From positions 1 through 44,955 of the forward strand of contig CAZXCG010000010.1 of the NCBI GenBank assembly GCA_964639205.1: a DNA stretch of 44,955 bases, written 5' to 3'. This DNA comes from CAZXCG01 sp964639205. Its GTDB lineage: Bacteria; Bacillota; Clostridia; Oscillospirales; Acutalibacteraceae. Positions 33,447 to 41,360 of the stretch are shown here, piece after piece (position 1 is the stretch's first letter; the number at the start of each line of letters is the position of its first letter). The notes beneath the pieces were generated by a model. That model was not told where the DNA came from, ran no database searches, and worked only from the letters and a program-made list of their open reading frames with translations. The position numbers were made by a program, and so were the translations under genes.

Positions 33447-33902
33447 ATGAATATTGTGCTTCAACGCGCGGAAAGCGCGTCTGTCGAGGTTGAGGGAAAA
33501 ACCGTTTCGCAGATTGGCAGGGGATTTTTGCTTTTGCTCGGCGTTGCCTGCGGCGACACAAAGCGCGACGCCGACGTACTTGCAGATAAAATATCGGGGC
33601 TCCGTATTTTTACCGATGAAAACGGTAAAATGAATCTTCCCCTTGCCGATGTGGGCGGAGAAGTGCTTGTAATATCCAATTTTACGCTTTGCGCCGACTG
33701 CAAAAAGGGCAGAAGACCCAATTTTATCTCTGCGGCAAAGCCGCCGGAGGCCGAAGAGCTGTATGAATATTTTTGCCGCAGACTTAAAGAAAACGGAGCC
33801 GCGCGCGTTGCACAGGGCGTTTTCGGCGCGGATATGCGGGTAAGTCTTGTAAACGACGGACCCGTTACCCTTATACTTAATTCCGGGGAGATGATAAAAT
33901 GA
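33447..33902 (+). CDS. dtd: D-aminoacyl-tRNA deacylase
   Basis: 151 residues. It removes D-amino acids from mischarged tRNA. Motif NDGPVT near the C-terminus is conserved; the usual SQFTL motif reads SNFTL near 76, a Gln to Asn change. GKMNLPL and CKKGRRPNF are also typical. A GGAGG site lies before the ATG. It follows rsh by 47 bp and overlaps the next gene by 4 bp, the same neighbourhood as in Bacillus. Confidence 0.95.
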   Translation: MNIVLQRAESASVEVEGKTVSQIGRGFLLLLGVACGDTKRDADVLADKISGLRIFTDENGKMNLPLADVGGEVLVISNFTLCADCKKGRRPNFISAAKPPEAEELYEYFCRRLKENGAARVAQGVFGADMRVSLVNDGPVTLILNSGEMIK

Positions 33903-34540
33903 TAAAGACAGAATGTATTCCTGTCGGTCAGTTAAGCACAAACTGCTATTTGCTTACGGATGAGCAGAGCGGAAGGACTGCGGTTGTCGATCCGGGCGTT
34001 TATACTCCGGCTCTCCGAAAAGCTCTTGAAAATAAAAATCCCGATTTTATTCTGCTTACTCACGGTCATTACGACCATATAGGAGGAGTTAACGAAATTG
34101 TGCGGGAGACTCGGGCTCAGGTGGTTATCGGTAAAAAGGAAGAACCTTTTTTGTCGGATAACACGCTGAATCTATCCGTTTATTTATCCGGGGCGCCTCT
34201 TGATAAAATAAAAGCCGACATTACCCTTTGCGGAGGAGAAAGCATTATGCTCGGAAATACGAGGCTTACTTTTATGGAGACGCCCGGTCACACCGTCGGC
34301 AGCGGCTGCTATATTTTTGACGACTGCATAATATCAGGGGATACTCTTTTTTGCAAAAGCATAGGAAGAACGGATATGGCTACGGGAAGCATCTCCTGTA
34401 TGTACCGCTCTCTTGAAAGGCTTAAAGCTCTTGAAGGGGATTACCGCGTTTTTCCCGGACACGGACCTATTACAACCCTTGACTGCGAGCGCGCTGAAAA
34501 TCCGTATATGAGAAGTAACGGTTATGAAGATATATATTGA
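33899..34540 (+). CDS. MBL-fold metallo-hydrolase (glyoxalase II-like)
   Basis: 213 residues. The metal motif THGHYDHIGG lies near residue 55, a second histidine in METPGHTVGS near 124, the bridging SGDTLF near 148, and FPGHGP near 188. It resembles the small glyoxalase II-like hydrolases next to dtd or hemZ in Clostridia. The substrate is unknown; the family includes hydroxyacylglutathione and other thioester hydrolases. It overlaps dtd and hemZ. Confidence 0.92.
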   Translation: MIKTECIPVGQLSTNCYLLTDEQSGRTAVVDPGVYTPALRKALENKNPDFILLTHGHYDHIGGVNEIVRETRAQVVIGKKEEPFLSDNTLNLSVYLSGAPLDKIKADITLCGGESIMLGNTRLTFMETPGHTVGSGCYIFDDCIISGDTLFCKSIGRTDMATGSISCMYRSLERLKALEGDYRVFPGHGPITTLDCERAENPYMRSNGYEDIY

Positions 34541-35972
34541 CAATCACACTTTCCACTATGAGCTGGAAAATCTGACGAGAGTTTTTTTCCCTAATGAAAA
34601 AATCACGGTCGTAAGGGATATTCCCGAGCATATGGAAAAACCGTTTATTTTTTCCCGTGTGGGCAAAAATATCACGGTGAGGATTTTTTTCGGCGAATAT
34701 GAAGAAGAAGCAACCGCCGCCGCGGCTGACAGCGACAGCGAAAACGAGCGGCTTATGGCGGTTTTGCTTTACGGACTTTTGCAAAAATACACGGGGATTA
34801 CGCCTCCGTGGGGAATTTTGACCGGAGTGCGCCCAATAAAGCTTATGCGCAGACTGAGGGAAAATCTCGGTACGGAGGAAGCGCAGCGCTATTTCAAGGA
34901 AAAGCTGCTCGTTTCAGCGGAAAAAACCGCCCTTGCGGCTTTAACGGAAGCCGCAGAAAAACGGCTTATCGGGCTTTCGCGGGAAAAATCCTTCAGTCTT
35001 TATATTTCAATTCCTTTTTGCCCGAGCCGCTGCTCGTACTGTTCCTTTGTTTCGCAATCGGTTGAAAAGGCAAAGCATCTCATGCAGCCGTATACGGAGC
35101 TGTTGTGCAGGGAAATCGCCTGCACAGCTCAGATAGCAAGCTCCCTCGGCCTCAAGCTCGAAACCGTTTATGTGGGCGGGGGAACACCCACCGCCCTGAG
35201 CGCGGGACAGCTGTCACAAGTATTGTCCGCCGTTTGCAAAAATTTTGATTTATCCGTTTGCCGCGAGTTTACGGTTGAAGCCGGCAGACCGGATACCGTA
35301 ACGGGTGAAAAACTGGAGGTTTTGCTCGAAAACGGAGTGAACCGCATAAGTATAAATCCCCAAACTATGAACGACGCCGTCCTCGCCGAAATAGGGCGCA
35401 GACACACTTCTCGGCAGTCGCGCGAGGCTTTTCTGCTTGCACGCAGCCTTGGTTTTAAGCATATAAATACCGATATTATCGCCGGCTTGCCTGCCGATAC
35501 GGTGGAAAGCTTTAAAAATACCGTTGAATGTATTTGCGAGCTTGACCCGGAAAGCGTTACGGTGCACACGCTTTCAATGAAAAAAAGCTCGTTTTTAACC
35601 GGACAGGGGCTGCACGTTTACTCAGAGGACGCACAGCGAGCCTGCGCAATGCTCAGCTACTGCTGCGGCGCTCTTTCCGGCAGAGGCTATCAGCCTTATT
35701 ATCTTTACCGCCAAAGCCGCATGGTCGGCAATCTTGAAAATGTCGGCTGGGCCAAGCGCGGCTTCGAGGGCTTGTATAACGTATACGTTATGGACGAAAC
35801 CCATACCGTACTCGCTTGCGGCGCCGGCGCCGTTACCAAGCTTAGGCAGTACGGCGGAGAACGGCTGGAGCGTATATTTAATTATAAATATCCATATGAA
35901 TATAATAACGGCTTCGAAGAAATGCTCAACAGAAAAGCCGAAATCCGAAAATTTTATGAAAAATACTTTTAA
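34524..35972 (+). CDS. hemZ: HemZ-type radical SAM protein (coproporphyrinogen oxidase-like)
   Basis: 482 residues. The N-terminal 160 residues precede the radical SAM motif CPSRCSYC (CxxxCxxC, near 168). GGGTPT follows near 220, and the C-terminal part carries the HemN-like fold. It is assigned to oxygen-independent coproporphyrinogen III dehydrogenase by homology to Bacillus HemZ. No other haem genes are nearby, and Clostridia often lack full haem synthesis, so its real substrate may differ. It overlaps the MBL gene by 17 bp. Confidence 0.9.
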   Translation: MKIYIDNHTFHYELENLTRVFFPNEKITVVRDIPEHMEKPFIFSRVGKNITVRIFFGEYEEEATAAAADSDSENERLMAVLLYGLLQKYTGITPPWGILTGVRPIKLMRRLRENLGTEEAQRYFKEKLLVSAEKTALAALTEAAEKRLIGLSREKSFSLYISIPFCPSRCSYCSFVSQSVEKAKHLMQPYTELLCREIACTAQIASSLGLKLETVYVGGGTPTALSAGQLSQVLSAVCKNFDLSVCREFTVEAGRPDTVTGEKLEVLLENGVNRISINPQTMNDAVLAEIGRRHTSRQSREAFLLARSLGFKHINTDIIAGLPADTVESFKNTVECICELDPESVTVHTLSMKKSSFLTGQGLHVYSEDAQRACAMLSYCCGALSGRGYQPYYLYRQSRMVGNLENVGWAKRGFEGLYNVYVMDETHTVLACGAGAVTKLRQYGGERLERIFNYKYPYEYNNGFEEMLNRKAEIRKFYEKYF

Positions 35973-35976
35973 CCGG

Positions 35977-36005
35977 TTGACATTTGAGTTGCTATGTTAT
36001 ATTAT
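35977..36005 (+). promoter_or_regulatory. Strong sigma-A promoter immediately before repeat copy F
   Basis: TTGACA (35977-35982), 17-nt spacer and TATTAT (36000-36005). It starts five bases after the hemZ stop. The predicted transcript would contain the whole of repeat F and then the small gene at 36302. Confidence 0.75.
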
Positions 36006-36023
36006 CTAAGAATTAGCAAGTAT

Positions 36024-36225
36024 AGCCCGAGCGCCGGTGTCCCCCCTGTTTATAGGGCGGCGAGTTAGGTTTCGGAATTTCAGCGGTATTGTAATCTCCT
36101 GCCGAAGCACTGACAAGCCGACGTTCCCGGCGCACGCTGCAATTTGCCGCAAGCTCCGTTACGGGCGGGTTTGCCGGAGCGCCGCTCCGATTTAAAATAA
36201 TGGAGGGGCAAAGCCCCTTATTGAA
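36024..36225 (+). repeat. Dispersed intergenic repeat, copy F (longest)
   Basis: About 200 bp. Begins GCCCGAGCGCCGGTGTCCCC and contains TTCGGAATTTCAGCGGTATT, GCGCACGCTGCAATTTGCCG and TTTGCCGGAGCGCCGCTCCG, then ends with GCAAAGCCCCTTATTGAA. It has the central and 3' modules of the family in order; only its first 20 bases differ from the CTTAGG start. Confidence 0.87.
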
Positions 36226-36301
36226 TGTGTACCGTTAAAACCTGTAAACATTAATTAAAGGCATTTAATACAGAAATTTAATTTGAAAAGGAGAAAATAC
36301 A

Positions 36302-36658
36302 ATGGGCTTTTTTGATGATTTTGCAGCCAATATAAAGAATGCCGCATATGTTGTGGGCGAGAAAGCGGGCAATGTTTACGACGCTTCAAAGCTCAGCTGT
36401 GATGCTGCGGGAGTGAAGAATGAAATAAAAAAGAAGCTTACGGAATTCGGAAAAGCGGTTTATGAGGGAATGAAAACCGAGGGCTTTGAAATTTCCTCTT
36501 TATCCTCCGAAATTGAAGAGCTTGACGCGCTTTATGTACAGCTTGAAAGTATCAACAATTTAGCTTCCGAAGCAAAAAACCGCTGCGGCGGCAAGGCTAA
36601 CAAGCCCGCCGGAAATAATTCGGAGTCGGACGAAAACTGCGATGAAAAATCCCGGTAA
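36302..36658 (+). CDS. Small helical protein of unknown function
   Basis: 118 residues with an AAGGAG site before the ATG. There is no signal peptide or membrane segment. Residues about 1-75 form amphipathic helices rich in Ala and Lys. A second helix (about 80-105) contains EIEELDALYVQLESINNLAS. The last 22 residues are a Gly/Asn/Ser/Glu-rich tail. It resembles small helical proteins found singly in Clostridia, but no family is recognised. It is bounded by repeat copies F and G and has its own consensus promoter, so it forms an isolated transcription unit. Confidence 0.75.
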   Translation: MGFFDDFAANIKNAAYVVGEKAGNVYDASKLSCDAAGVKNEIKKKLTEFGKAVYEGMKTEGFEISSLSSEIEELDALYVQLESINNLASEAKNRCGGKANKPAGNNSESDENCDEKSR

Positions 36659-36753
36659 ACGGAGCAAACAGGTCAATCAATTTTTAAACCCGTTAAACGC
36701 GGCTCTGATTTTCACAGCTTTGCGCGGCGCTTAACGTTGTTTCCGTTTGACAA

Positions 36754-36874
36754 CCTAAGCGCGGACGCTTTTGCTTCCAAGGCGGCGGGTTTCGGTTCGG
36801 AATTTCAGCGGGAGTTGCAATCCTCCCGCTGAAATTCCGAGGAGCCGGCGTCCCTGTGCACGCAGCAATTTAAA
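36754..36874 (+). repeat. Dispersed intergenic repeat, copy G
   Basis: Starts CCTAAGCGCGGACGCTTTTG and continues CCAAGGCGGCGGGTTTCGG. A perfect 18-bp stem follows (36797-36814 with 36823-36840, loop TTGCAATC), then GAGGAGCCGGCGTCCC and CACGCAGCAATTTAAAT. It stops before the terminal hairpins of copy F. The leader of the next gene begins right after it. Confidence 0.87.
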
Positions 36875-36897
36875 TATTTGACAGAACAGGTGATTTT

Positions 36898-38697
36898 TTG
36901 TATAAGCCAAGGCACGAAAGTGGAAAAGGAAGAGCCGGCGTTCAGAATACCGCTCAGTCCTTTTTGAAAGGCTCGTTTATCCTAACCTTGAGCATGGTTG
37001 CCGTTAAGCTGTGCGGTATGGTTTACAAGGTAATGCTTGCCAATATTTACGGCAGCTTCGGCGATGATTTTGCCGGTATCGGGACGGGGCTTTTCAGCAA
37101 TGCATACGAGCTTTACGTTCCGCTGTTTACTTTGGCAACGGCGGGATTCCCGGCGGCGGTTGCCCGCCTTATTTCCGAAAGCACGGCGAAAAACCGTTAT
37201 AAAGATGTAGACGTTATTCATCGGGTTTCAAAACGCTTTTTTGCAATAATGGGTCCCGCTTGCTTCCTGATTATGTTTTTCGGAAGCTTTATTTTTGTTA
37301 AAATCATAGATCAGCCGTATGCACTTTATCCCGTGCTTACGCTTTCACCGATGATTTTATTTGCCTGTCTTGTGTCCACTTACAGGGGATATTTTGAAGG
37401 TCTGCGCGATATGGTGCCGACTGCAATATCCGAGGTTATAGAGGCTTGCTCGAAGCTTTTCATCGGGTTGGGTCTTTCGTATCTTATTATGAAGCTCGGA
37501 ATAGGGCAGTACGAGAACTCGGGTACCGTATTCGGACTTACATTTTCAACAGAGCAGGACGCCATGTATACGCTGCTGTCATTTTCCGCTTCGGGCGCGA
37601 TTATGGGCATTACGCTCGGCAGCTTGCTGTCATTCTGCTTTTTGTATATACGATACAGGCTTTCTAAGGGCGCAATACCGAGCGAATGTATCGAAAATTC
37701 ACTTGAGGCGCGCAGCAAACGGGAAACTTTTAACAGACTCTTGAGAACCGCAATACCTATAGGAGCCTGCTCGCTTATAATGAGTATTGCTTCTACCATA
37801 GATACGGTAATGGTGCAGAGGGTTCTTCTCGGGTTGGCGGAAACAAAGCCCGCCGAGCTGCTTGCACAGTACAACGGCGAACTGGACGGGCTTATTAACG
37901 ACGAAGAAATATTAATTCATACATACCTTTTCGGTGTGTACAGCAACTGCCTTACCATTATGCAGATAGTCACCTCGGTTACGCAGGTGTTCGGTACTGC
38001 CGCGCTTCCAAATGTAACCGCAGCCTTTGCCAGGGGCGACAAGCGCGAGCTTAAAACATCGATTGAGGCCGTGCTTAAAATTACCACCGTATTTACTTTG
38101 CCGACAGGATTGGGTATGTTTGCGATACCGTATCAGATAGTAAGCCTGTTCTACAGCGGAAATATTGCTGTTTTCGGAGCGGGAATTCTGCGCGTTATGG
38201 GAATAGGCGTTATATTTATGGCCTGCAGTACTCCTCTGTGCAGTATGCTTCAGGCAATAGGCAAGGTCAATATTCCCCTTAAAATATACTCAGTCGCAAT
38301 GCTGCTGAAGATTGGTCTTAACTATTTGTTTGTAAGTATTGTTTCAATCAACGTTGTAGGGGCAGCGGTGGGGAGCTTTATAGCTTATCTCTTCGTGTGC
38401 ATAGTCGCCGTCTACTGCCTTTATAAATATTCCGGTGTAAGATTCAACCTCACAAAAGCGCTTGTAAAGCCGCTGATTGCCGCCGCTGCCTGCGCGGGCA
38501 GCGCATATGTATTTTCAGGTCTTTTCCAAAAAAATATGCCGTTCAGACTTTCGACAGTCGCCGCAATTATATGCGCTGGTGTAATTTATATAATTTTTTT
38601 GTTACTTTTAAGGGCTTTTTCGGACAATGAAATAAAAATGCTTCCCAAGGGCGAAAAATTGTCAAAAGCCCTTGCAAAACTGAGACTTTTGGGTTAA
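36898..38697 (+). CDS. YabM/SpoVB-type polysaccharide flippase (MOP superfamily)
   Basis: 599 residues from TTG at 36898 with AGGTG upstream. About 14 membrane helices span the protein. The family is the MATE/MurJ-like group of lipid-linked oligosaccharide exporters. SKERDL-like motifs are not obvious, but FLKGSFILTLSMVAVKLCG near 24 and TYRGYFEGLRDMVPTAIS near 160 are typical of SpoVB/YabM. Position upstream of mazG, rqcP, yabP, yabQ and divIC matches Bacillus yabM. SpoVB in Bacillus is needed for spore cortex; a role in cortex or cell-wall precursor flipping is inferred. Confidence 0.9.
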   Translation: MYKPRHESGKGRAGVQNTAQSFLKGSFILTLSMVAVKLCGMVYKVMLANIYGSFGDDFAGIGTGLFSNAYELYVPLFTLATAGFPAAVARLISESTAKNRYKDVDVIHRVSKRFFAIMGPACFLIMFFGSFIFVKIIDQPYALYPVLTLSPMILFACLVSTYRGYFEGLRDMVPTAISEVIEACSKLFIGLGLSYLIMKLGIGQYENSGTVFGLTFSTEQDAMYTLLSFSASGAIMGITLGSLLSFCFLYIRYRLSKGAIPSECIENSLEARSKRETFNRLLRTAIPIGACSLIMSIASTIDTVMVQRVLLGLAETKPAELLAQYNGELDGLINDEEILIHTYLFGVYSNCLTIMQIVTSVTQVFGTAALPNVTAAFARGDKRELKTSIEAVLKITTVFTLPTGLGMFAIPYQIVSLFYSGNIAVFGAGILRVMGIGVIFMACSTPLCSMLQAIGKVNIPLKIYSVAMLLKIGLNYLFVSIVSINVVGAAVGSFIAYLFVCIVAVYCLYKYSGVRFNLTKALVKPLIAAAACAGSAYVFSGLFQKNMPFRLSTVAAIICAGVIYIIFLLLLRAFSDNEIKMLPKGEKLSKALAKLRLLG

Positions 38698-38749
38698 AAT
38701 ACAAGCAACGTCTTTTTTACGGCGCGCTCAGGAAAAGAGGTATTTTCCC

Positions 38750-39553
38750 GTGTTTTTTGAGGAAAAATCGAATTATAATTTTGAGGATTTAGTCAGAATC
38801 ATGGAGCTCCTCCGTTCCGACAACGGCTGCCCGTGGGACAGAGAACAGACGCATAAATCCATAAGGCAAAATTTTATAGAGGAAACATACGAGGCTATTG
38901 AGGCTATAGATTCGGATAATCCCGATTTGCTCTGTGAGGAATTGGGCGACGTACTGCTTCAGGTGGTTTTTCACGCAAGGCTAAGCGAGGAAGAACAAAG
39001 CTTCGATATTAACGATGTATGCGACGGAATTTGCAAAAAGCTTATCGTCCGTCATCCGCATGTTTTTTCAAATGTTTCAGCCGATACGACCGAAAAGGTT
39101 CTTCAAAATTGGGACGCCATAAAAATGAGCACAAAATCCCAAAAAACACAGGCGGACGCTATAGACAGCGTTGCGAAAAGTCTCCCTTCGCTTATGCGCA
39201 GTCAAAAAATACAGCAAAAGGCGGCTAAGGTCGGCTTTGATTGGGACAATGCCGAAGGCGCGCTGGAAAAGGTTTATGAGGAGATTTCGGAGCTTAAAGA
39301 CGCCATATCCTCCGGTAACGCCGAAAATCAGGAGGAAGAGCTCGGGGATTTGCTTTTTTCGGTTGTAAATGTAGCTCGCTTTTTAAAGGTTGATTCCGAA
39401 AGGGCTCTTTACGATGCCTGCGATAAATTTTCCGCCCGATTCAGAATAGTCGAACAGCTTGCCGGCGAAAATAATATAGATTTGAAAACCGCGGGGATTG
39501 AAGCTCTTGACGTATTATGGGACAAGGCGAAGGCAATTTCGGAAGCTCAATAA
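38750..39553 (+). CDS. mazG: Nucleoside triphosphate pyrophosphohydrolase MazG
   Basis: 267 residues from a GTG start. Two MazG repeats: the first has CPWDREQTHKSIRQN near 28, EETYEAIEAID near 46 and EELGDVLLQVVFHA near 63; the second has VGFDWDNAEGALEKV near 160 and EEELGDLLFSVVNVARFL near 194. It hydrolyses NTPs and may clear damaged nucleotides. The Bacillus YabN protein has an additional methylase domain that is missing here. It follows the flippase, as in the yabM-yabN order. Confidence 0.95.
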   Translation: MFFEEKSNYNFEDLVRIMELLRSDNGCPWDREQTHKSIRQNFIEETYEAIEAIDSDNPDLLCEELGDVLLQVVFHARLSEEEQSFDINDVCDGICKKLIVRHPHVFSNVSADTTEKVLQNWDAIKMSTKSQKTQADAIDSVAKSLPSLMRSQKIQQKAAKVGFDWDNAEGALEKVYEEISELKDAISSGNAENQEEELGDLLFSVVNVARFLKVDSERALYDACDKFSARFRIVEQLAGENNIDLKTAGIEALDVLWDKAKAISEAQ

Positions 39554-39613
39554 AAAGTCAATTAATTAAATTGATATATAAATATAAACTAAAAACTAAC
39601 GGAGGATTTTAAA

Positions 39614-39889
39614 ATGAACAAAACAGAATTGATTGCTGCTGTTGCCGAAAAGGGTCAGATTACAAAGAAAGACGCGGAAAAGGCTGTTGCCGCTGTAATT
39701 GAAATTATTGAAGAAACCGTAAAGAACGGCGATAAGGTTCAGATTGTAGGCTTCGGTACTTTCGAGCGCCGCTCAAAGGTAGCAAGAGTAGGCTGTAACC
39801 CGAGAACGGGCGAACAAATAAATATTCCCGCCTCTAAAGCTCCGGCTTTTAAAGCAGGCAAGGCCTTCAAAGATGCAGTGAATAAGTGA
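39614..39889 (+). CDS. hup: DNA-binding protein HU
   Basis: 91 residues. A complete HU protein with the conserved hallmark GFGTFERRSKVARVGCNPRTG near 47-67 and the terminal FKAGKAFKDAVN. A strong GGAGG lies before the ATG. HU compacts and shapes the nucleoid. It is inserted between mazG and rqcP, as in many Clostridia. Its own terminator follows, so it is a separate unit. Confidence 0.97.
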   Translation: MNKTELIAAVAEKGQITKKDAEKAVAAVIEIIEETVKNGDKVQIVGFGTFERRSKVARVGCNPRTGEQINIPASKAPAFKAGKAFKDAVNK

Positions 39890-39909
39890 TAATATTTTTA
39901 TACGGCAGA

Positions 39910-39940
39910 GATGCTTCAGCGTGCCTGAAGCGTCTTTTTG
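39910..39940 (+). terminator. Rho-independent terminator after HU
   Basis: GATGCTTCAG (39910-39919) pairs with CTGAAGCGTC (39925-39934), one G-T pair, loop CGTGC, followed by five T residues. Confidence 0.88.
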
Positions 39941-39958
39941 CTTTTAAAAGGGCTTTTA

Positions 39959-40054
39959 ATGAGTGAAAGAGGAGATACCGGCGGCGGTTCGTCTGTGCGT
40001 AGAGTACGCTATCATTTTATAGACGTGATTCGGGGCTTTTCGGTTATAGCTTAG
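39959..40054 (+). pseudogene. Truncated N-terminus of a DUF1624/HGSNAT-like acyltransferase
   Basis: A 31-codon open frame whose product ends RRVRYHFIDVIRGFSVIA, the highly conserved N-terminal segment of DUF1624 (heparan-alpha-glucosaminide N-acetyltransferase-like) membrane proteins, in which the first helix continues after this point. The reading frame ends at TAG formed by the first bases of repeat copy H. The other 340 or so residues are not found downstream. No strong ribosome site precedes it. This is a gene remnant cut by the repeat, with the rest deleted. The identification rests on about 14 residues. Confidence 0.6.
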
Positions 40055-40190
40055 GTAAAGATGGTCCCCGCCTTTAAGGCGGCGGTTTCCATTTTCGAAA
40101 TCAGTGTGAGATACAATCCCCCACTGATTTCTCGGGCGGCTAACGCTGCCTTTTGCCACGTTGAATGACGGGGCAAAGCTCCTTATTGAA
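40050..40190 (+). repeat. Dispersed intergenic repeat, copy H
   Basis: Starts CTTAGGTAAAGATGGTCCCC, then GCCTTTAAGGCGGCGG. A hairpin GAAATCAGTG/CACTGATTTC follows with loop region ATACAATC, then CTCGGGCGGCTAACGC, and the end GGGGCAAAGCTCCTTATTGA then A. Closely related to copy E, and more complete at its 3' end. Confidence 0.9.
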
Positions 40191-40270
40191 TATATTTGTT
40201 TCACCGGCCGATTTTGTATTTTATATTTACAGTGATGCTCCGATTCTAATTAAAGAGAGGTTATTTTATT

Positions 40271-40510
40271 ATGCGGCTCGATAAATATTTAAAGGTTTCG
40301 CGTTTGATAAAACGCAGAACAATCGCAAACGAAGCGTGCGACGCCGGAAAGGTTACGGTAAATTCCAAAATTGCGCGAGCTTCATATGATGTAAAGATAG
40401 GAGATATAATCGAAATTACCTTGGGTACAAGGAAAATACGCGTTGAGGTAACAAGCATAAATGAATACGCTAAAAAAGAGGACGCCGGCGCTATGTATAT
40501 TGCTAAATGA
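40271..40510 (+). CDS. rqcP: S4-domain RNA-binding protein RqcP
   Basis: 79 residues, almost all one S4 domain: MRLDKYLKVSRLIKRRTIA at the start, then EACDAGKVTVN and KIGDIIEI. RqcP (YabO) helps RqcH elongate C-terminal alanine tails on stalled nascent chains during ribosome quality control. AGAGAGG lies upstream. It opens the yabO-yabP-yabQ-divIC cluster. Confidence 0.94.
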   Translation: MRLDKYLKVSRLIKRRTIANEACDAGKVTVNSKIARASYDVKIGDIIEITLGTRKIRVEVTSINEYAKKEDAGAMYIAK

Positions 40511-40550
40511 GCGTTTCCCCGCCTCGGAGTCGGGGAAACGTCTGCGCTCA
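40508..40550 (+). repeat. Minimal hairpin related to the dispersed repeat, copy I
   Basis: CGTTTCCCCG (40512-40521) and CGGGGAAACG (40531-40540) pair perfectly. TGAGCG and CGCTCA form an outer stem. The core CCCCGCCTCGGAGTCGGGG resembles the first hairpin of copies D and J. It lacks a T tract and may be a repeat-derived structure rather than a terminator. Confidence 0.55.
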
Positions 40551-40615
40551 AGTTATATTCGGCCTGACTTTGCCATATAATTAAAGGCAGCGGATTTTGA
40601 AAGGCGGTAATTATA

Positions 40616-40885
40616 ATGGCAGAGCAGCAAACAATGAATCATACGGTTTACATAGAAAACAGGAAGAGCATAGCTTTTACCGGCATAACTGACGTAACAG
40701 GATTCGACGAGCAGACGGTTACCCTCAAAAGCGAGCTTGGCGGCATTGTAATTAAGGGCGGCGGGCTGCAAATCAGCCGCCTTTCTTTGGAAAAAGGCGA
40801 TGTTGCCGTGGAAGGCAGTATAAACTCACTTCAATATACTGCTTCCGCAAGCACAAAGGGTATGTTTTCAAAAATCTTTAAGTAA
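40616..40885 (+). CDS. yabP: Sporulation protein YabP
   Basis: 89 residues, the full length of the YabP/YqfC family, with the pattern NRKSIAFTGITDVTGFDEQT and GGIVIKGGGLQISRLSLEKG. YabP is required for normal spore coat or cortex formation in Bacillus. A GGCGG-type site precedes the ATG. It is followed 13 bp later by yabQ. Confidence 0.95.
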   Translation: MAEQQTMNHTVYIENRKSIAFTGITDVTGFDEQTVTLKSELGGIVIKGGGLQISRLSLEKGDVAVEGSINSLQYTASASTKGMFSKIFK

Positions 40886-40898
40886 AGAGTGAAGTAAG

Positions 40899-41360
40899 GT
40901 GGGATATAGCCTGTTGCACCTGCGTTTCTTTATGCTGGGAGTGTGTCTGGATTGTATATATGAGGCGGTCAATCTAATACGCAAAATTATATCGCGCAGA
41001 TTGTTTACCGCGGTAACAGACGCACTGACGGTTATTGCGTTCGGTATCGCGTCGTTCTTTTTTTTCTGCGCCTATACCGACGGACGTCTGCGAGCCTCGC
41101 TCTTGTTTTGCGAGGCGTTCGGTTTTTTTGCGGCGCGTTTTACTCTGGGCAGTCTTTGCGGCGTGTTTTACCGCGTTTGCATTGAAAGTATTTTGGAAAA
41201 ATCGAAAAAATTCCTCTTAAAAGTAAAATTAATCGCTGAAAATCTATTGAAAAATTTAAATAAAATGTTGTATAATATAATGAAGAAAAACAAAAAAGAA
41301 GTTGTTAAAAATGCAAGAGGTCAAAAAGGAGAAAAAAAAGAAGCAAAGAAGCCCCGCTAA
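40899..41360 (+). CDS. yabQ: Spore cortex biosynthesis protein YabQ
   Basis: 153 residues from a GTG start behind GTAAGG. Three or four membrane helices occupy about residues 1-90 (LRFFMLGVCLDCIYEAV and following). The C-terminal 50 residues are very lysine-rich, end in EKKEAKKPR, and overlap the divIC start by about 50 bp. YabQ is needed for spore cortex. The tail contains the -35 and -10 boxes of a promoter for divIC in its DNA. Confidence 0.88.
   Translation: MGYSLLHLRFFMLGVCLDCIYEAVNLIRKIISRRLFTAVTDALTVIAFGIASFFFFCAYTDGRLRASLLFCEAFGFFAARFTLGSLCGVFYRVCIESILEKSKKFLLKVKLIAENLLKNLNKMLYNIMKKNKKEVVKNARGQKGEKKEAKKPR
41247..41276 (+). promoter_or_regulatory. Sigma-A promoter inside yabQ, for divIC
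   Basis: TTGAAA (41247-41252), 18-nt spacer and TATAAT (41271-41276). It lies within the yabQ coding region, 35 bp before the divIC ATG. It would let vegetative cells make divIC independently of the sporulation genes upstream. Confidence 0.65.
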
